From Chrysoperla carnea (Eukaryota > Arthropoda > Insecta > Neuroptera > Chrysopidae): a DNA stretch of 64,000 nt. Positions 25,101-37,400 of this stretch are shown here, one piece after another (the stretch's first letter is position 1; each line of letters starts with the position of its first letter). The notes beneath the pieces are model-generated. The model was not told the origin of the DNA. It did not search any database and saw nothing but the letters and a program-made list of their open reading frames with translations. Location: NCBI RefSeq assembly GCF_905475395.1, contig NC_058339.1, positions 19,600,001 to 19,664,000 of the forward strand. The letters are read 5' to 3'. The position numbers and the translations under genes were made by a program.

Positions 25101-27657
25101 GGAAAGTATTGGGTCTACAGAGTCCATTCTAGTCTCATGGTCATACAGAGAATTTACTTGCGTTCAGATATTTGTATGTAGAACTGTCAATTTTAGTGTT
25201 ACTGCGATGAAATTTTTATGGTAAATAAATAACAACATAAGAATCTTAAAAATTCAATTGAGACAAAAAAGAGCGTAGGGACATTAACGCCCTTATTTAA
25301 TCCAACTCCTCAATTGGCATAGAAAATAGAAGCCTGGCCTCTAAAAGTCATAATCACCATAGCTTGTTTGTTTTCTACCTTTTAAGGCAATAAATTATGA
25401 ATATAATATAAATATTTATATGACGTAGGTAGGTAGGTTCACTCAATATAGTAAGTACTTAGTAAATAATGTGATATTTACATGACATGTGAAGTAAACT
25501 AAATTAAATTATGCTAGAAACATGACATACACAAAGCCATGATACGCAATACCTAACCATGTTCTAGATTCTAGAAAGTATACAATATTATTAATTCATC
25601 ATATTATTTTATTCGAAAAGTTTTTTTTTTCTTTTGTTAAAAGTACGAATGTAATCAGATTAATAAATCAGTAACAAGTTTACTTTCGAACAAAAAAATA
25701 AAACTATTAGGTAATTCGAAGAAAATTAGCGGAAATTACATAGCTACAATAAAGTTTCATAAAAAACTATTCTATTAATCATTTCCTCGATCAAGAACAA
25801 ACAGTTAATGAGCGTATATGACGTAGATACACTGAGTGGCATAAGATTTGACCTTTATCTTGAAATCAATCAATGATCGAGTTAAACACATTCAGAATTT
25901 GATATTTAGTGAAAAATTATATGACCCTAAGTTAAAGAAGTCTAAATAGGAATAAGCCACTATCAATAAGATTAAAATTGCGATTTCCAGCATGAATGCA
26001 CTTGTCGACAGATTTAGCCTATTTTTTTAACAGGTTCAGAATTATGTAAGCTGTGAGATCCCGAAGTTATCCTATCTAAATGCGGCACTGAATTTCCTGT
26101 TGTCTGAAATGAACCGTTCTAACCGATACAACAAAAACCGACAATAAAAGTAATCAAATGGGCTGTGTTATCCATCTTTGTTCACAAGCTCGAACCGTTA
26201 CACCCAATAAGCTTACGACCCCGAATGGAAATCATTGCAATATAGAGTAATCTCAAATATCATAATGATAGAGCGAAATACTATTTCCGTTTCGATATCG
26301 TTACTGTTAAATTATAGCATTTGACTAGAATATACCTAACAATGGACTTTGGAAAAATCCGAAAATTCCAGTATGAACTGTACTTATTTTTTTCCACAGG
26401 CGCTATAAACTTGTGCTCTAATAAAATTTCCATAAAGAATTTTTTTTCCCTATTTCCGAATGTTTTTACATATTCAAATATCTGGTTATCAAGAAGTTTA
26501 GTGACTAGTACAGTCTGCGGCTTCCAAAAAACCTTCTGACATTTGTGATGATTTATCAATTTTTTCCATACGTCAATATTTGTATCTAAAGAGAAAAAAT
26601 TATTTAATTAATTTTTAAACACCCACATTATAAAACAGAAACAAGTACAAAAAATACATCTATCAGAATTTAGTAATCTTTTTGAATTACCTTGATAAAA
26701 TTAAAAAAAAAAAATAAACATTGGGAAATCCAAAGTCATTGAATGATGTATTTTACCAATTTTTTTGTACTACAAATATTTTTTGTACTATTATTTATGA
26801 ACAAACAGTTGCCTGTTTAACCGGTTTGATTTGTATCGGTTAGAGCTATTCATTATAGACAATAGGAAGAAATTCAGTGCCGGATTTAGGAATTTTATCG
26901 TTAAAATTTCGATAATTTTTTAAGAATTGATTCGATAATCAATTAATTAAGTAGATAACGACACTGTAAAGGGTTAAATAATGAACATAAATAAATAACA
27001 ATAATAAGGTTTTGTGTGTATGTGTGTTTTTTTTTTTTTTTTTTTTTAATATTAATTAATGTCCTTGAACCTTTCTATAAAAGTTATTTAATATTTTAAC
27101 ATATCAAGTTAGGTTGTTCAAACTAAATTATTCATGTTTATAATGAACATGATGCTCATTTGTACACTGACGGAGACGGTTTCAGGCAAAAAAATTTAGC
27201 ATTATATTTTACATCATAGAAAAGTCGATGTTTATTAAAAATATTTTGAAAAAATAATGCATGACTACTCGCCCACAATGATAATAAACAAAAAATATAA
27301 AATAACGAATTAATGATTTAAAAATTATTTGAAGTAAGGAGATTTCTTACAGACATTCTTATGTATAAAACAAAGAGAAATTGTATACATGAACCCAGCA
27401 AGTCAGATTCATCTCTTGAAGTTGTATGTTTTAGATTTTCCTGTGTTCAGCTAATGGACAAACAGAATAATCAAGAATGGCTACTTTAACTATATATATT
27501 ATTTTTAAAATTAGACGAATATTTAATTAACCTTGAAATGAATAATGCAAAATATAATTATCAAAAACAAAAAATTTATTTAGAATGGTATTTGTATAGT
27601 TATGGTAAATTAAAATACCATCATCATTTTATATGTAACGTTGGCTATATTTATATT
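22156..27657. other. Gene-poor stretch, possibly intronic
   Basis: No supported coding exon. A CpG- and GC-richer patch at about 22200-22530 stands out. A segment at 24890-25080 (with TGGCAAAGTTGCGTTCGGCG and CACAAACTTGGATT) resembles 28740-28870 (AAACTTGGATTTAATAATGCC) and marks another dispersed repeat. If the GPI-tail exon at 22010 belongs to a gene on the right, this is its last intron. Confidence 0.45.
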
Positions 27658-28240
27658 ACTCCGGCCGCTCACTCGGTTTTCGTGGGCGAATGAGTTCCAC
27701 GAAAACGATCTATGATTTTCGGAGTATTTTTTTCCGCTGAATCCCAAAATCAAGTAAATGCGACTAATTCGAGTACCAGTATCTAACTTTAAATGATCAT
27801 ATCTCCGGAAAAAATTAAGTAAGAGATGTCTGATAAAATGGTAAATATTTGTTTTTTGTAGGATAAAAATGACATATTCATATTTTTAGCCGGTGTAACT
27901 TCCTTTTAAACAATATTTAGATATTGCATTATACTTAAATTTAATGTTTATAACTTTAGCTTGAAAATGAGAGGCCACAAAGTTTCCTATTTTCATTAGA
28001 ATTCGAGATATAAGCGAAAATGTTTAAGAGTGATTATTATTCTTGAATAATTCTTTCGAGGAGTTAATTTTAGAGAATAGAATTTTATCCGTTATCACAG
28101 CCGTTATCACAGTCCTGCACCATATTTCAAAAAAAAAAAAACGATTTGATTTTCGGATTCACAAGAAAAAATACACTGAAAACTATAGATCGTTTTGGTG
28201 GAACATAATCGGTCTCGAAAATTGGATCAGCGGCCGGAGT
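27658..28240. mobile_element. Foldback DNA element with ACTCCGGCCGCT termini
   Basis: The left end ACTCCGGCCGCTCACTCGG and the reverse complement of the right end (ACTCCGGCCGCTGATCC) begin terminal inverted repeats. These extend about 110 bp, sharing TTCCAC-AAAACGATCTAT, TTTTCGGAGTATTTTTT or its variant, and GAATCC-AAAATCAA. The total is 583 bp with no transposase, so this is a non-autonomous (MITE-like) element. The target duplication is unclear in the AT-rich flanks. Confidence 0.8.
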
Positions 28241-28963
28241 ATATATGTTTTGCCAAATAGTAACTTTAGCAGTTATTATAAATAAGAATTTCATTATTTT
28301 ATGTAGACATATTTCAATAATATTTTATAAATAGTTCAATACGTTATACCTTAATGTAAAGAAAACTACGAATGAACTTTTTTTTGGAAAGAAAAAGAAA
28401 CGGATTATCTAATATTCTTTCCAAATAGTTTTTGTTAAAATAATATTGAAAGTAATTTCCTGACTCAATGAGAAACACATATTTATTATAATATAAAATA
28501 TTTATTTTTATAAAAATTACTTGTTAATTGCAAAACCCAAGAAGAAGAAAATAAGTAAACCGTCGCGTGAAAAATGGAATTAAGTAATAAATTAAAACAC
28601 TATCTATTCCAACTTATTATTTTCATTTACAACCAACCCACTTGCAATAAAATCAAATTCAATTAGAGTGTCATTTATCCTTTAAACTTAAAATTTTAAA
28701 AATTACATAAACATTCCGATAAAATTATCAAAATCCGGAAAAACTGAAGCAAGGGCAAATATTTCGAGATTTTTTTTATTTTTTGGCATGATCTAGTTGT
28801 TTGCTGAGGTCGAAAACTTGGATTTAATAATGCCTCTACATTGTAAATAACTTATAAAAAAAAACACGATTTGATACAACGTTCTAATTTAATTTGATTG
28901 GCCTAAGAATTTAAAAGAAATTGTTGAGCATGAAAAATTAAAATACATACTTTCAATTTCAAC

Positions 28964-29323
28964 TTAACGTTTTCTTAATGGCCAAACTTCACGGCATACT
29001 CCTTTTTCATCCGGGAAATATCCAGGTGGACAATAATTTTTAGAATCTGCACCAAAATCAATGCTCTCAATTTCATCAGAATTGTTTTCTTCATCCGTAA
29101 TAATATTTGTATCGACATCGTCCAACGATTCATTTAAATCAATCACAGGTTCCGTTTTCTTTGGACATGGCCATGGTGAATAAGTATAATCACAAATAAT
29201 TTCCTGGCCATTCTCATTGTGTACGATTACATGCTTACAACACATGTAACTTTGAACAATCGCGATATTACATACAATTAGTAACAATGGTAACAACAAT
29301 GTTAAACAGCGTAACGACAACAT
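28964..29323 (-). CDS. Small secreted protein with one C-terminal Cys-pair cassette
   Basis: Single-exon frame of 119 residues from the ATG at 29323. A signal peptide (MLSLRCLTLLLPLLLIVCNI, cleavage near VQS-YM) leads a Cys-containing segment (MCCKHVIVHNENGQEIIC, YSPWPC), an acidic Asp/Glu/Asn linker (about residues 60-92), then CPPGYFPDEKGVC-REVW and a basic end, LRKR. The 11-residue spacing with G, DE and G inside the Cys pair, and the Trp after it, is the same cassette found in the genes at 40198, 45236 and 47433. Function is unknown. It is extracellular by its signal peptide, and the acidic linker suggests a propeptide. The start is secure because the frame closes just upstream. Confidence 0.8.
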   Translation of the reverse strand: MLSLRCLTLLLPLLLIVCNIAIVQSYMCCKHVIVHNENGQEIICDYTYSPWPCPKKTEPVIDLNESLDDVDTNIITDEENNSDEIESIDFGADSKNYCPPGYFPDEKGVCREVWPLRKR

Positions 29324-31179
29324 TTTAATTTAACTTTCAAAAATTGAATAATTAGAATTTTTAAGAGAAATCTTATTTAAAGGATTGAATTAATCCTTCA
29401 AATGAATTTTTATCAAAACAAAAATTTTGTTGTTCCGTGTAAATGCAATGACGTTTTTACGTGTTTACCACAAACAGGAAGCGTAGGCTAATCGTTGAGA
29501 GAATTTATCCAGAACTATTAAAAAATAAACCGCAATCTTTTATCGCTTATACAAGAGCATTTCCTAGTCATGTACTGCTTACTTATTTAATGCAGGTACA
29601 TATGTTAGGGTGGTTATCAAATAGGTCCTTTGACCAATTTGCCTGTCTTTCCATGATTAGGTTTAGTAAAAATTTCCAGACCGTTTCTGAGGCAATTTGA
29701 AATTATTCTATTCGAAAAATACGAAATCTCTCTTTGTATTATTTTCAGATAAAAATTAATGAGAGTTGACGTGGGACACTCGTTGGGAGCTATGGTCTTT
29801 TCGCTTTAAATTATGAAAGAAGAAGTTTTAAACAAATCTTTTGACGTAGATAGATTTCGACCTTCCGCAAGAGAATCGAGCACCCTAACCACAAGGTCAT
29901 TTCTTCGTTGAGAATACTATTAATATAACAAGATAATAAACTATAGGTCGGACATTTAATCCCGTCTAACTCCCATCCGCTAAATGCGCGATATGGTACA
30001 TAGTTCCAACAGTTCCAAAAACACTCGCTGAGATAAATCGAATGCAAAACAGAGGTTTTGTAAAATTGATGTAGAATATACACCTACAACATTTTAATAT
30101 AGCGATGAAGAAGAATAAGATAGCGAGGAATTTTGTTGACCTATATCAAAATTTCCTGACATTTTCAGATTTTCCTGCCTGGTCGATTTCCACCCAGAGA
30201 TTTATAAACGATATATCCATGAAATTCAATAGCTTCTAAAAACTTAGAGAAATAAAATTTTTGATCAAATAACAAACTATAATTTCCCAATAGTTTTTAG
30301 CTATCATTTTCCCAGACACTCAGGTGTACACACATATCCAAGGACTAGATTTTCGAGAACCAAATGAATTTTCTTGAAAAAATTTGATCTTTTTTTTTTA
30401 ATTTTCGTGTGCATTTATTGCGGTGAAATAACTGCAAAAATTACACAGTACCAGTTATTTGATGAATTTATATTTTTACCTAAACATTTATTATAAAGAG
30501 ATAAACAAGTAATTCAAAAAAAAAATTACTTTTATGATTTTTAATTGTTTTAGTCCCGGTGCCAGTAAGCGTACATTGTTATTGATAAATACAGGTTCTT
30601 TCTTGTTTGACATAATTATGCTTAGCTTAGAAACTGGTTCTCTACGTCAGGCGTTCACAGTTTCTACTGCGCTAAGAAAATTTCTAACCAATTTTAACAG
30701 GAAAATGATGAACAACGAATGGAAAAATCATTTTGTATGACATGAAATTCAATTGTAATTTTTAAGCTTATCAGTACAATAAAAAAATTTCTGGCTCCGT
30801 GAAGCCGAACGCTCGGCTTACTAAATTTTTTGTAGAGAAAAACGAAAATTTGAGAATTCACCAATCGCAATGTACGCTGACGGGTACCTGGACTATTTCA
30901 TGTTTTATTTACTTAGTTTACTTAGGTATTTATTTGCTTTATTTAATTTTAAAATCATTTCATTTTTATTTATTTATATTTGTAATTTTCGTTGAATGAT
31001 GCCATGCCACAATAAATTAAGTAAATTCTGACACCATTTTATTTCATTTAATAATAATTATGATAATTTATAAACATAAATAATGTAGTAAAACTTAGTC
31101 AAGAACAATAATCAACAATTTTTTCTTTACTTCCACTGTCATTCAAGAATAAGGTAAAATAAAAATACATAAAAATACA
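29324..31179. other. Intergenic stretch without a supported gene
   Basis: Contains several chance ORFs (29461-29700, 29811-30083, 30534-30999) without initiation context, splice structure or recognisable domains. The 30540-31000 segment ends in TTTA-rich sequence and may be a retroposon tail. Confidence 0.45.
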
Positions 31180-31440
31180 ATGTCCAGCCAACTCAGTGGT
31201 CGAGCGAATTAAATCGTTTTTAAAACATTCGACTACTGACTGGGAAGTTCCGAGTTTGAATCCAGGCATCGGCAAAAAGTTTAGAGCTTTTTCTGTTCTT
31301 GGGCAACCACAAATAGCTAATAAATTTTTCCAACGAGTGTGGTATATTTATTTTTCGCACGAAAACGATAATTGAAGTGTTACAAGTAAATTTAAGCGAC
31401 ATTTGGAGGTTTTCACACAGAAAAGAGATTTTTCCCACAA
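31180..31440. mobile_element. Candidate tRNA-derived SINE
   Basis: The sequence GCCAACTCAGTGGTCGAGCG at 31187-31206 resembles a Pol III box A with its tRNA D-arm surroundings. GAGTTTGAATCC at 31252-31263 resembles box B (GGTTCGAATCC). The arms between are longer than in a normal tRNA and no cloverleaf closes, so it is read as a tRNA-related retroposon head. The 3' boundary is uncertain. Confidence 0.45.
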
Positions 31441-32164
31441 AAGTAGAAATAAATCAATATATTTTATACCAAATAAATAAATATTTATAAATATATTATT
31501 TTCAAGAAGTGTTTATAGTTGAGAAATTATTATTCTTAAAAAATTTTAGTACACGCGTCCGAAAAAAATACACTTATCTTGCGGTTTTTTTTAAAAATAA
31601 ATGAATAAATTATTGAGAAACAAATCAAAGGTTAAAATTTTAAATTAAAAAATAAAAATGTGTTGGAAATTTTGGTACAATTAAAATTTTTAAGAATTGA
31701 TTTATTCCAGAAAAATTCTTATCAAACAAATAATACTGTATCAAAGATGTTTTAATTATGTTATAAATGTGTTTACATAATTAACAGTTAATATTTCCAA
31801 TAATTGATAAGAAACAGTGCAAAAACATGAATAATTTGAAAATAGATTATTTTAAAAATTTGTAGTAAAAATTTATTTATTGAATTTACAATATGTAACT
31901 TCTAAATTCAAATTGCAGAATAATAATTTAGGAATACACATTTTGATACGTCAGTGAAATTAGATATCCAATAAATATAATGTAATATCAATCAAAATTA
32001 TAGTGCCTCCTGGAATTTCATTAAATATATTAGTCAACTTAATAAAACTTTCTTCTCTCTATCTCTTTTTCAAGGACTGTAGCAAGCCCTTACGCCTGGA
32101 ACGATAGGCCATATATTTTGTACACATAAGTTTTGCAAAACAAGAGCGCTTCTGATTTCGACAG

Positions 32165-32590
32165 TTGCAGTTTTCAAATTTACTTCGAAAACAGTGTAAA
32201 GCATAGACAACTAATATAAACTAGTATAATATAAATCTATGGTGTAGAGAGTCATGACGTCTTGAATGACATTATGACTTGTCATACAATCATTTTTGTA
32301 CATGAAAGTTGTAAGCAGTTTTAAGACAATCTTTATAAATCAAGTAACCTGCTTCGTTCAATAAAAATGCAAGCAACATTAATAGCGTTTAGCATGGCGT
32401 GACGTAACACTTTCTGATTGGTGTTTGTTATCACGTGACTAAATGCTAAATTTTACCGAATTTGTCTTCTAGAAATAATAATCATCATTATTTTATATTA
32501 AAAATAATTTTGTGTTTTGTTATCTACATATCATGGTCAATTTACATATCCGATTTATTCTAAGTGGACAAACGCGTATTACCATCCTCC
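32165..32590. repeat. Dispersed repeat D, copy 2
   Basis: Second copy of the 16190-16475 segment, with an extra AT-rich insertion of about 50 bp near 32200 and another near 32460-32540. Confidence 0.75.
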
Positions 32591-33261
32591 GTATAAAGTG
32601 TCACATTGTGTACTCAGCCTTAGTCTTTGTGATAATCTACAAATTTTTGATAACCTCAGTTTTTGTTTTGAAATCATAATGGCGTCAAGATGACATCAGT
32701 CAACTGGGAAAATTTATTGTTATTACATTAAAACATTAGTTTAAAAAAATGTATTTTCTACCACAATTAATGAGTAATCAATAAGGAAAAATCGTTAATT
32801 TAATATGACCTTTATCGCAAAATGAATATAAAAAAGACTATGATAATTGTTCTAGAAATGCCTCGATTTTATTTTCTAAATTGTTTTTACTGATGAATAA
32901 TGACATTAGCATAATAAGTGTTATCGTATTAAATAAATTGGCCAATAAAACGTGCAATACCCTAGTCATACATTTAGAATCCCGCTTAATTTAGCAATTT
33001 CTAGAGTTAAATCATTTAATAAACAGTATATGTATATAAATTTTTGCTAAGGCATATGAAGGTTAGCATGTTTCATATGTTTTTATTATTAATTTTTTTT
33101 AAATAAAAATGCCGGAAGCAATAGTTTTTATAAAATATAAATTGTGAAAGCCCATGAATAAAAATGACAACCTAAACATTGGATTATCCAACTAAAAGAT
33201 TACACACAGACTTCCTTGTACGTAAAAAAATTGTAAAAATGGAAGAAGGGAAGATGTATAA

Positions 33262-33393
33262 GTAGAAGTTCTAAACAGTGACGGCGAATTTCTTTGTGTT
33301 GATTCTCTACCAAACAAGACAAAGCCAATTACATATAAAGAGATTTATTTTAGAGATGAAGTCGAGGTACTTCAGAAGCTAGGACGCATTTAA
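33262..33393 (+). other. Short coding-like fragment of unknown origin
   Basis: The frame starting GTA-GAA-GTT reads VEVLNSDGEFLCVDSLPNK, then TKPITYKEIYFRDE, then VEVLQKLGRI and a stop. The balanced amino-acid composition is unlike the surrounding AT-rich noise. A possible acceptor AAGTAG sits just before 33266. There is no start codon in frame and no homology I recognise. It may be a last exon or a fragment of a decayed gene or transposon. Confidence 0.25.
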
Positions 33394-35252
33394 AAATCAA
33401 ACTTGACTCGGAATGATTCCGATTTTTATATTTTTGAGTGAGTACATATTTGTTCCCCTGGCCGACTTTTTTACCTTCTTTAGAATCAAAGCCTACTTCA
33501 GTTTAATTGTCATATTATCTTACACGTAATTTACTAAACCAATATAAAATAAAAACAATATAAAATTAAAAAAAAAAAAAAACATTCAGGTAATTTCCAG
33601 AATAAAGTTATTGATTTTTCTATTTCTATGTTTATAAACAGTTAACCTATTCTACGTAAAATATTGCAAACAGTGTACTTAACAAAATGAGGGAAACCTT
33701 CCATGCAATTTATGTTGACGTAGGTAGGTTGTTTTTTGTAGTAAAAATAGAATTGACACTTGTTACACTTTAGTGTGACGAATGAAAATATAATGGTAGA
33801 AGAATTTTATTAATAAAAAAAAGTAAATGAATTCACACCTAAAACTCTTTTATATTCACATCGTTGTGTGTTCATATTGTTTCAAATAAAAAAGATAGTA
33901 AAGAATTTAAAACTATTTGGAAAGTTTATTATTTATTTAGCTGAATGACGTTATATTATTACACCATATATTGCAAATTTTAAGTTAATTATTGTTTTTT
34001 AAGTAGCCAAAATCAACATTTCAGTATCATTAAAAAAATTTTTGTTCCCAATCAGTACTGGGATATGACGTTCAAATTGTCGCGCTCTAAAAGAAACATC
34101 GTAAAACGTGCGGGTCAGAGACCGAACACGAAGCGCCATGTTAAGAACCACAACCAAAATAAATAGTCGAATAATCGAAGGACTTTGCGTGCCACTGCCT
34201 CTGCGTCATATTGCTACATAAAAAACCATGGCGACTAAAAGAAACGATGTAGTTTAGTAATTAGGGAGTCAGAGAATGCCGTAAAACACATCATAGGGAA
34301 GAAATGGAGACACTGGTCGCAGTCATTTCTCAGCAAGTTTGCTGATAAGCTTGTTTTCTTTCAATTAAATGCAATAGTTACATATTTTTAAGTCGCATTT
34401 CCTCCGAAAGCCGACAACTTTCGAAAAAATGGTTTAGATAAAAAATGTTAGTTTTTTTATGAGGATTAACTTTCTAATTTAAATTGTTATACCATCTCTT
34501 ACAGTTTAAGATCTAAATTTGCTATTAAAGAAACCCGTAGAATTAGGTTCAATCCGATGTCAGAACATGATGTCTCCCATCAAACTCTGCAACTTTTGTT
34601 TAAGTTATTTTTTGATTGCTTAGCTACAAAACGAGATATTTAGGTTTTTGGATTAAAATGGCCCACCCTGTATAATAAACGTAATAAATTTAACTGGAGG
34701 ATATTGTCCAATAATGGATAAAGCATCATTTTTGCATCTGCGAGACGGACATGTTAGAAATACAATTACATATCTGTATTATGAACCAAATCATCTCATC
34801 TATGCTTCGACGCTTGTACTTTAGCCTCAACCTAAGGAGGCTCCTCAAAAATTAGGGTTCATATAATATTAAAGCCTACTACTTGTCCGCCAAATACCAA
34901 AAAGGAAAGTTTTTTTAATTTATAACATTTTTCATGTCATATCAATGGATGAATAAAAATTATCAATGAGCATGCATTTTAAAATGCTACTACAAATTAA
35001 AATTAGAATTGATTATTTCCCAAAATTACTAATTTTTAAATTTTGTTAATTACAAAAAAATATACATTCAAACTGAACCACGAATAGCATAGAAAAGTTA
35101 TTGTAAATAAAATTGATTTTGAAATATTCAATGTGAATAATTGAGTGCTTCTCTTTATGTAATTTATGGTCCAATTTGGCTAATAAATAAAACAAAAAAA
35201 TTGCCCAAATCACCTGTTAGTAAAAAGCCCAAAAAACACAGACGAAATATTA
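33394..35252. other. Intergenic stretch with dispersed repeat remnants
   Basis: A GC-richer patch at 34050-34270 and a segment ending GGCCCACCCTGTATAAT near 34670, a common ending of insect repeats. No gene supported. Confidence 0.45.
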
Positions 35253-37400
35253 TTAATTTTCTAAATTACCGTTTTCAGCATTCACTGTCGCAGCATTTGT
35301 ACTTGTAATAGTCGTATTATTTTTATCTGGATACCAAATGTCATAACATTCTTGTGGTACTGTTATATTTGGTGTTGTTTTTAAATTGACCGATACGTTG
35401 TAACAATAATCTTCCCAACCCCATAAATTGTAACAATCTTGTGGAATATCTTCTTTTTTCATTTTCTCACCACTTGCAGTTAAATTAGCACACAACGATT
35501 TCCAATATGATGGTGGATACCATAATTTATAACATTGTGGTGGAATAACCGTTGAATTATCAATTGTACCGTTTAATCGTACTTGTAATGATGTACAATA
35601 GGTTTCCCAATATGTTGGTGGATACCAGATATCGTTACATTCTTGAGGAATAAATGTTTCGTTTGCTACTGTACTGTTCACTTGTAAATACAATGCAAGA
35701 TTCTGACAGAAACCGTTCCAATACTCTGGCGGAGGTTGTTTTACTTCAGGTGCTAATGGATGGAATATTGTATAACATTCAGGTGGCATTACTTCTGCCT
35801 TTTCATTTGTTATATTTTTACAATGGCTTTCCAATAATGCCGTTGCATTCACAATATCAAAGTTCACAGGTTGAAGTTTTGCATCAGGTATTTCTATTTT
35901 GCCAACACAGCCTTGTCCATTGCTACCCGGTGTACAAGGTATTGAAGCCGTACTGTTGCTTGGTAAAATCACTGTAGCATTGAATGTGTCTGGTGATTTA
36001 CAATCAATATACATTTCACGGCCTGTCGGTGTTTTCTTTTCGGTAATGTTACATGGCACGTTATTTGGAGTAACAATGTAAGTGTCACCAGCTTTAATAT
36101 CACTTGGATTTTGGACACGATCAGCATATCCTCTATCATATGATTGTGTATTTACACGATGTACATTGTAATTGTTATGATTTCTCACTAATTCCCATAA
36201 TGCAACACCAGCAACAGCTCCACCAATACCGGACAATATATTTCCTCCAATTCCAGATGATTGACGTCCATATGAACTTCCCCCAAAGTAAGACGGTGAA
36301 CCAAATCCGCCTCCTCCAAATCCACCTCCTCCATATCCACCGCCGCCATAACCTCCTCCATATCCACCACCGTATCCTCCACCATAATGTGGTTGGTAGC
36401 TTGGTGGATGGTAAGCGGGAGGAGTATAAGGTGGTGCATGATATGCTGGTGGATGATAGGCTGGAGGGTGATATGCTGGAGGTGGATGATAAGATGGGGA
36501 TGCATGGTAAGCAGGGCTATTATATGCAGGTGGATGATTCATAGCTGGAGCATGGTATGATGGATTATATGGAGGTGGTGGTGGAGCATGTGAACCTTGT
36601 TGGTGTGTTTGATAAGCTGGTGGTCCTTGTGGATATTTGTTACCAGTTGGTGGTGGTTGGAATCCAATTGGTCTTTGATTCGTATTAACTGGAAGAGGTG
36701 GTGCGTTTGGAGCTGCATGACTTCCTCCAATATGTGATGGAGGTGGCACGACATGTCCAGCATGACTTCCTGTATTTGTATTATGAGGTAACGGGGGTGG
36801 AGGATAGGCATGACTTCCTTGTCCATATGATGACGGTGCTCCTACATGACCTGGTGGGGGTCGAATTCCACCAGGGCTACCGAAGCTTGAAGGATTTGAA
36901 CCTATACCACCTGGAGGGGGGTATGGAGGTGCATGGCCAGGATTATATGCTGGTGGGCTACCAAAACTAGTTGGCGGCTTGTTCTGTACTGGATTATTAT
37001 GTGATTGTCCAAAACTTGTTGGGGGCTGATTATGCGATGGATAATTGTGTGAAGGCTGTCCAAAACCTGTTGGTGCCTTATTAATCGTTGGATTACTGTG
37101 TGAAGGTTGTCCAACATGTGATGGTGATCCAACATGTGATGGTGATCCAACGTGTGATGATGGATGACTACTGGGTGGGCTATGTGAATCTGGACCGTAA
37201 CTTAACCTTGTATTTTCATGGTTGCTTGAGGATGGTCGTGGTCTGGATGAACCACCACTATGTGTATTTCCTTTTGAACGTGATTTTGAGCGACCAAACG
37301 AAAATTTAACACAATCACTTGGACTAATTAAAAATGTTGAACATATTATTAAAATAAAATAAAAATAATAAAGAGTTTTGACGTTTGTATTAAACGCCAT
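35253..37400 (-). CDS. Secreted Pro/Gly/Tyr/His-rich protein with glycosylated Cys-repeat C-terminal domain
   Basis: 715 residues from the ATG at 37400 (the frame extends a little upstream without an ATG). A signal peptide ends near SPSDC-VKF. A basic Ser-rich start (RSKSRSKG) leads a long low-complexity part (about residues 35-375): PSHVGSP, NKPPTSFG, PPAYH and finally GGYGGG/GGFGGG repeats. A short hydrophobic segment (GIGGAVAGVALWELV) follows. The C-terminal part, about 290 residues, is ordered. It has 14 cysteines, many N-glycosylation sequons, and five repeats of the form C-x(17-24)-P-x-[EQD]-C-Y-x-[IL]-W-Y-P, several preceded by P-x-Y-W. It is extracellular. The layout suggests a structural or matrix protein and resembles prion/shadoo proteins only in organisation. 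I do not recognise a family. It neighbours the cassette genes on the same strand. Confidence 0.85.
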   Translation of the reverse strand: MAFNTNVKTLYYFYFILIICSTFLISPSDCVKFSFGRSKSRSKGNTHSGGSSRPRPSSSNHENTRLSYGPDSHSPPSSHPSSHVGSPSHVGSPSHVGQPSHSNPTINKAPTGFGQPSHNYPSHNQPPTSFGQSHNNPVQNKPPTSFGSPPAYNPGHAPPYPPPGGIGSNPSSFGSPGGIRPPPGHVGAPSSYGQGSHAYPPPPLPHNTNTGSHAGHVVPPPSHIGGSHAAPNAPPLPVNTNQRPIGFQPPPTGNKYPQGPPAYQTHQQGSHAPPPPPYNPSYHAPAMNHPPAYNSPAYHASPSYHPPPAYHPPAYHPPAYHAPPYTPPAYHPPSYQPHYGGGYGGGYGGGYGGGGYGGGGFGGGGFGSPSYFGGSSYGRQSSGIGGNILSGIGGAVAGVALWELVRNHNNYNVHRVNTQSYDRGYADRVQNPSDIKAGDTYIVTPNNVPCNITEKKTPTGREMYIDCKSPDTFNATVILPSNSTASIPCTPGSNGQGCVGKIEIPDAKLQPVNFDIVNATALLESHCKNITNEKAEVMPPECYTIFHPLAPEVKQPPPEYWNGFCQNLALYLQVNSTVANETFIPQECNDIWYPPTYWETYCTSLQVRLNGTIDNSTVIPPQCYKLWYPPSYWKSLCANLTASGEKMKKEDIPQDCYNLWGWEDYCYNVSVNLKTTPNITVPQECYDIWYPDKNNTTITSTNAATVNAENGNLEN

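Noticed and set aside
29461-30083. ORFs of 79 and 90 residues next to the cassette gene
   Set aside because: No signal peptide, cassette, splice sites or recognisable domain; composition fits chance ORFs.
36104-36544. Long open frames on both strands across the 35-37 kb gene
   Set aside because: They are shadows of the Pro/Gly/Tyr repeat coding sequence; repeat DNA stays open in several frames.
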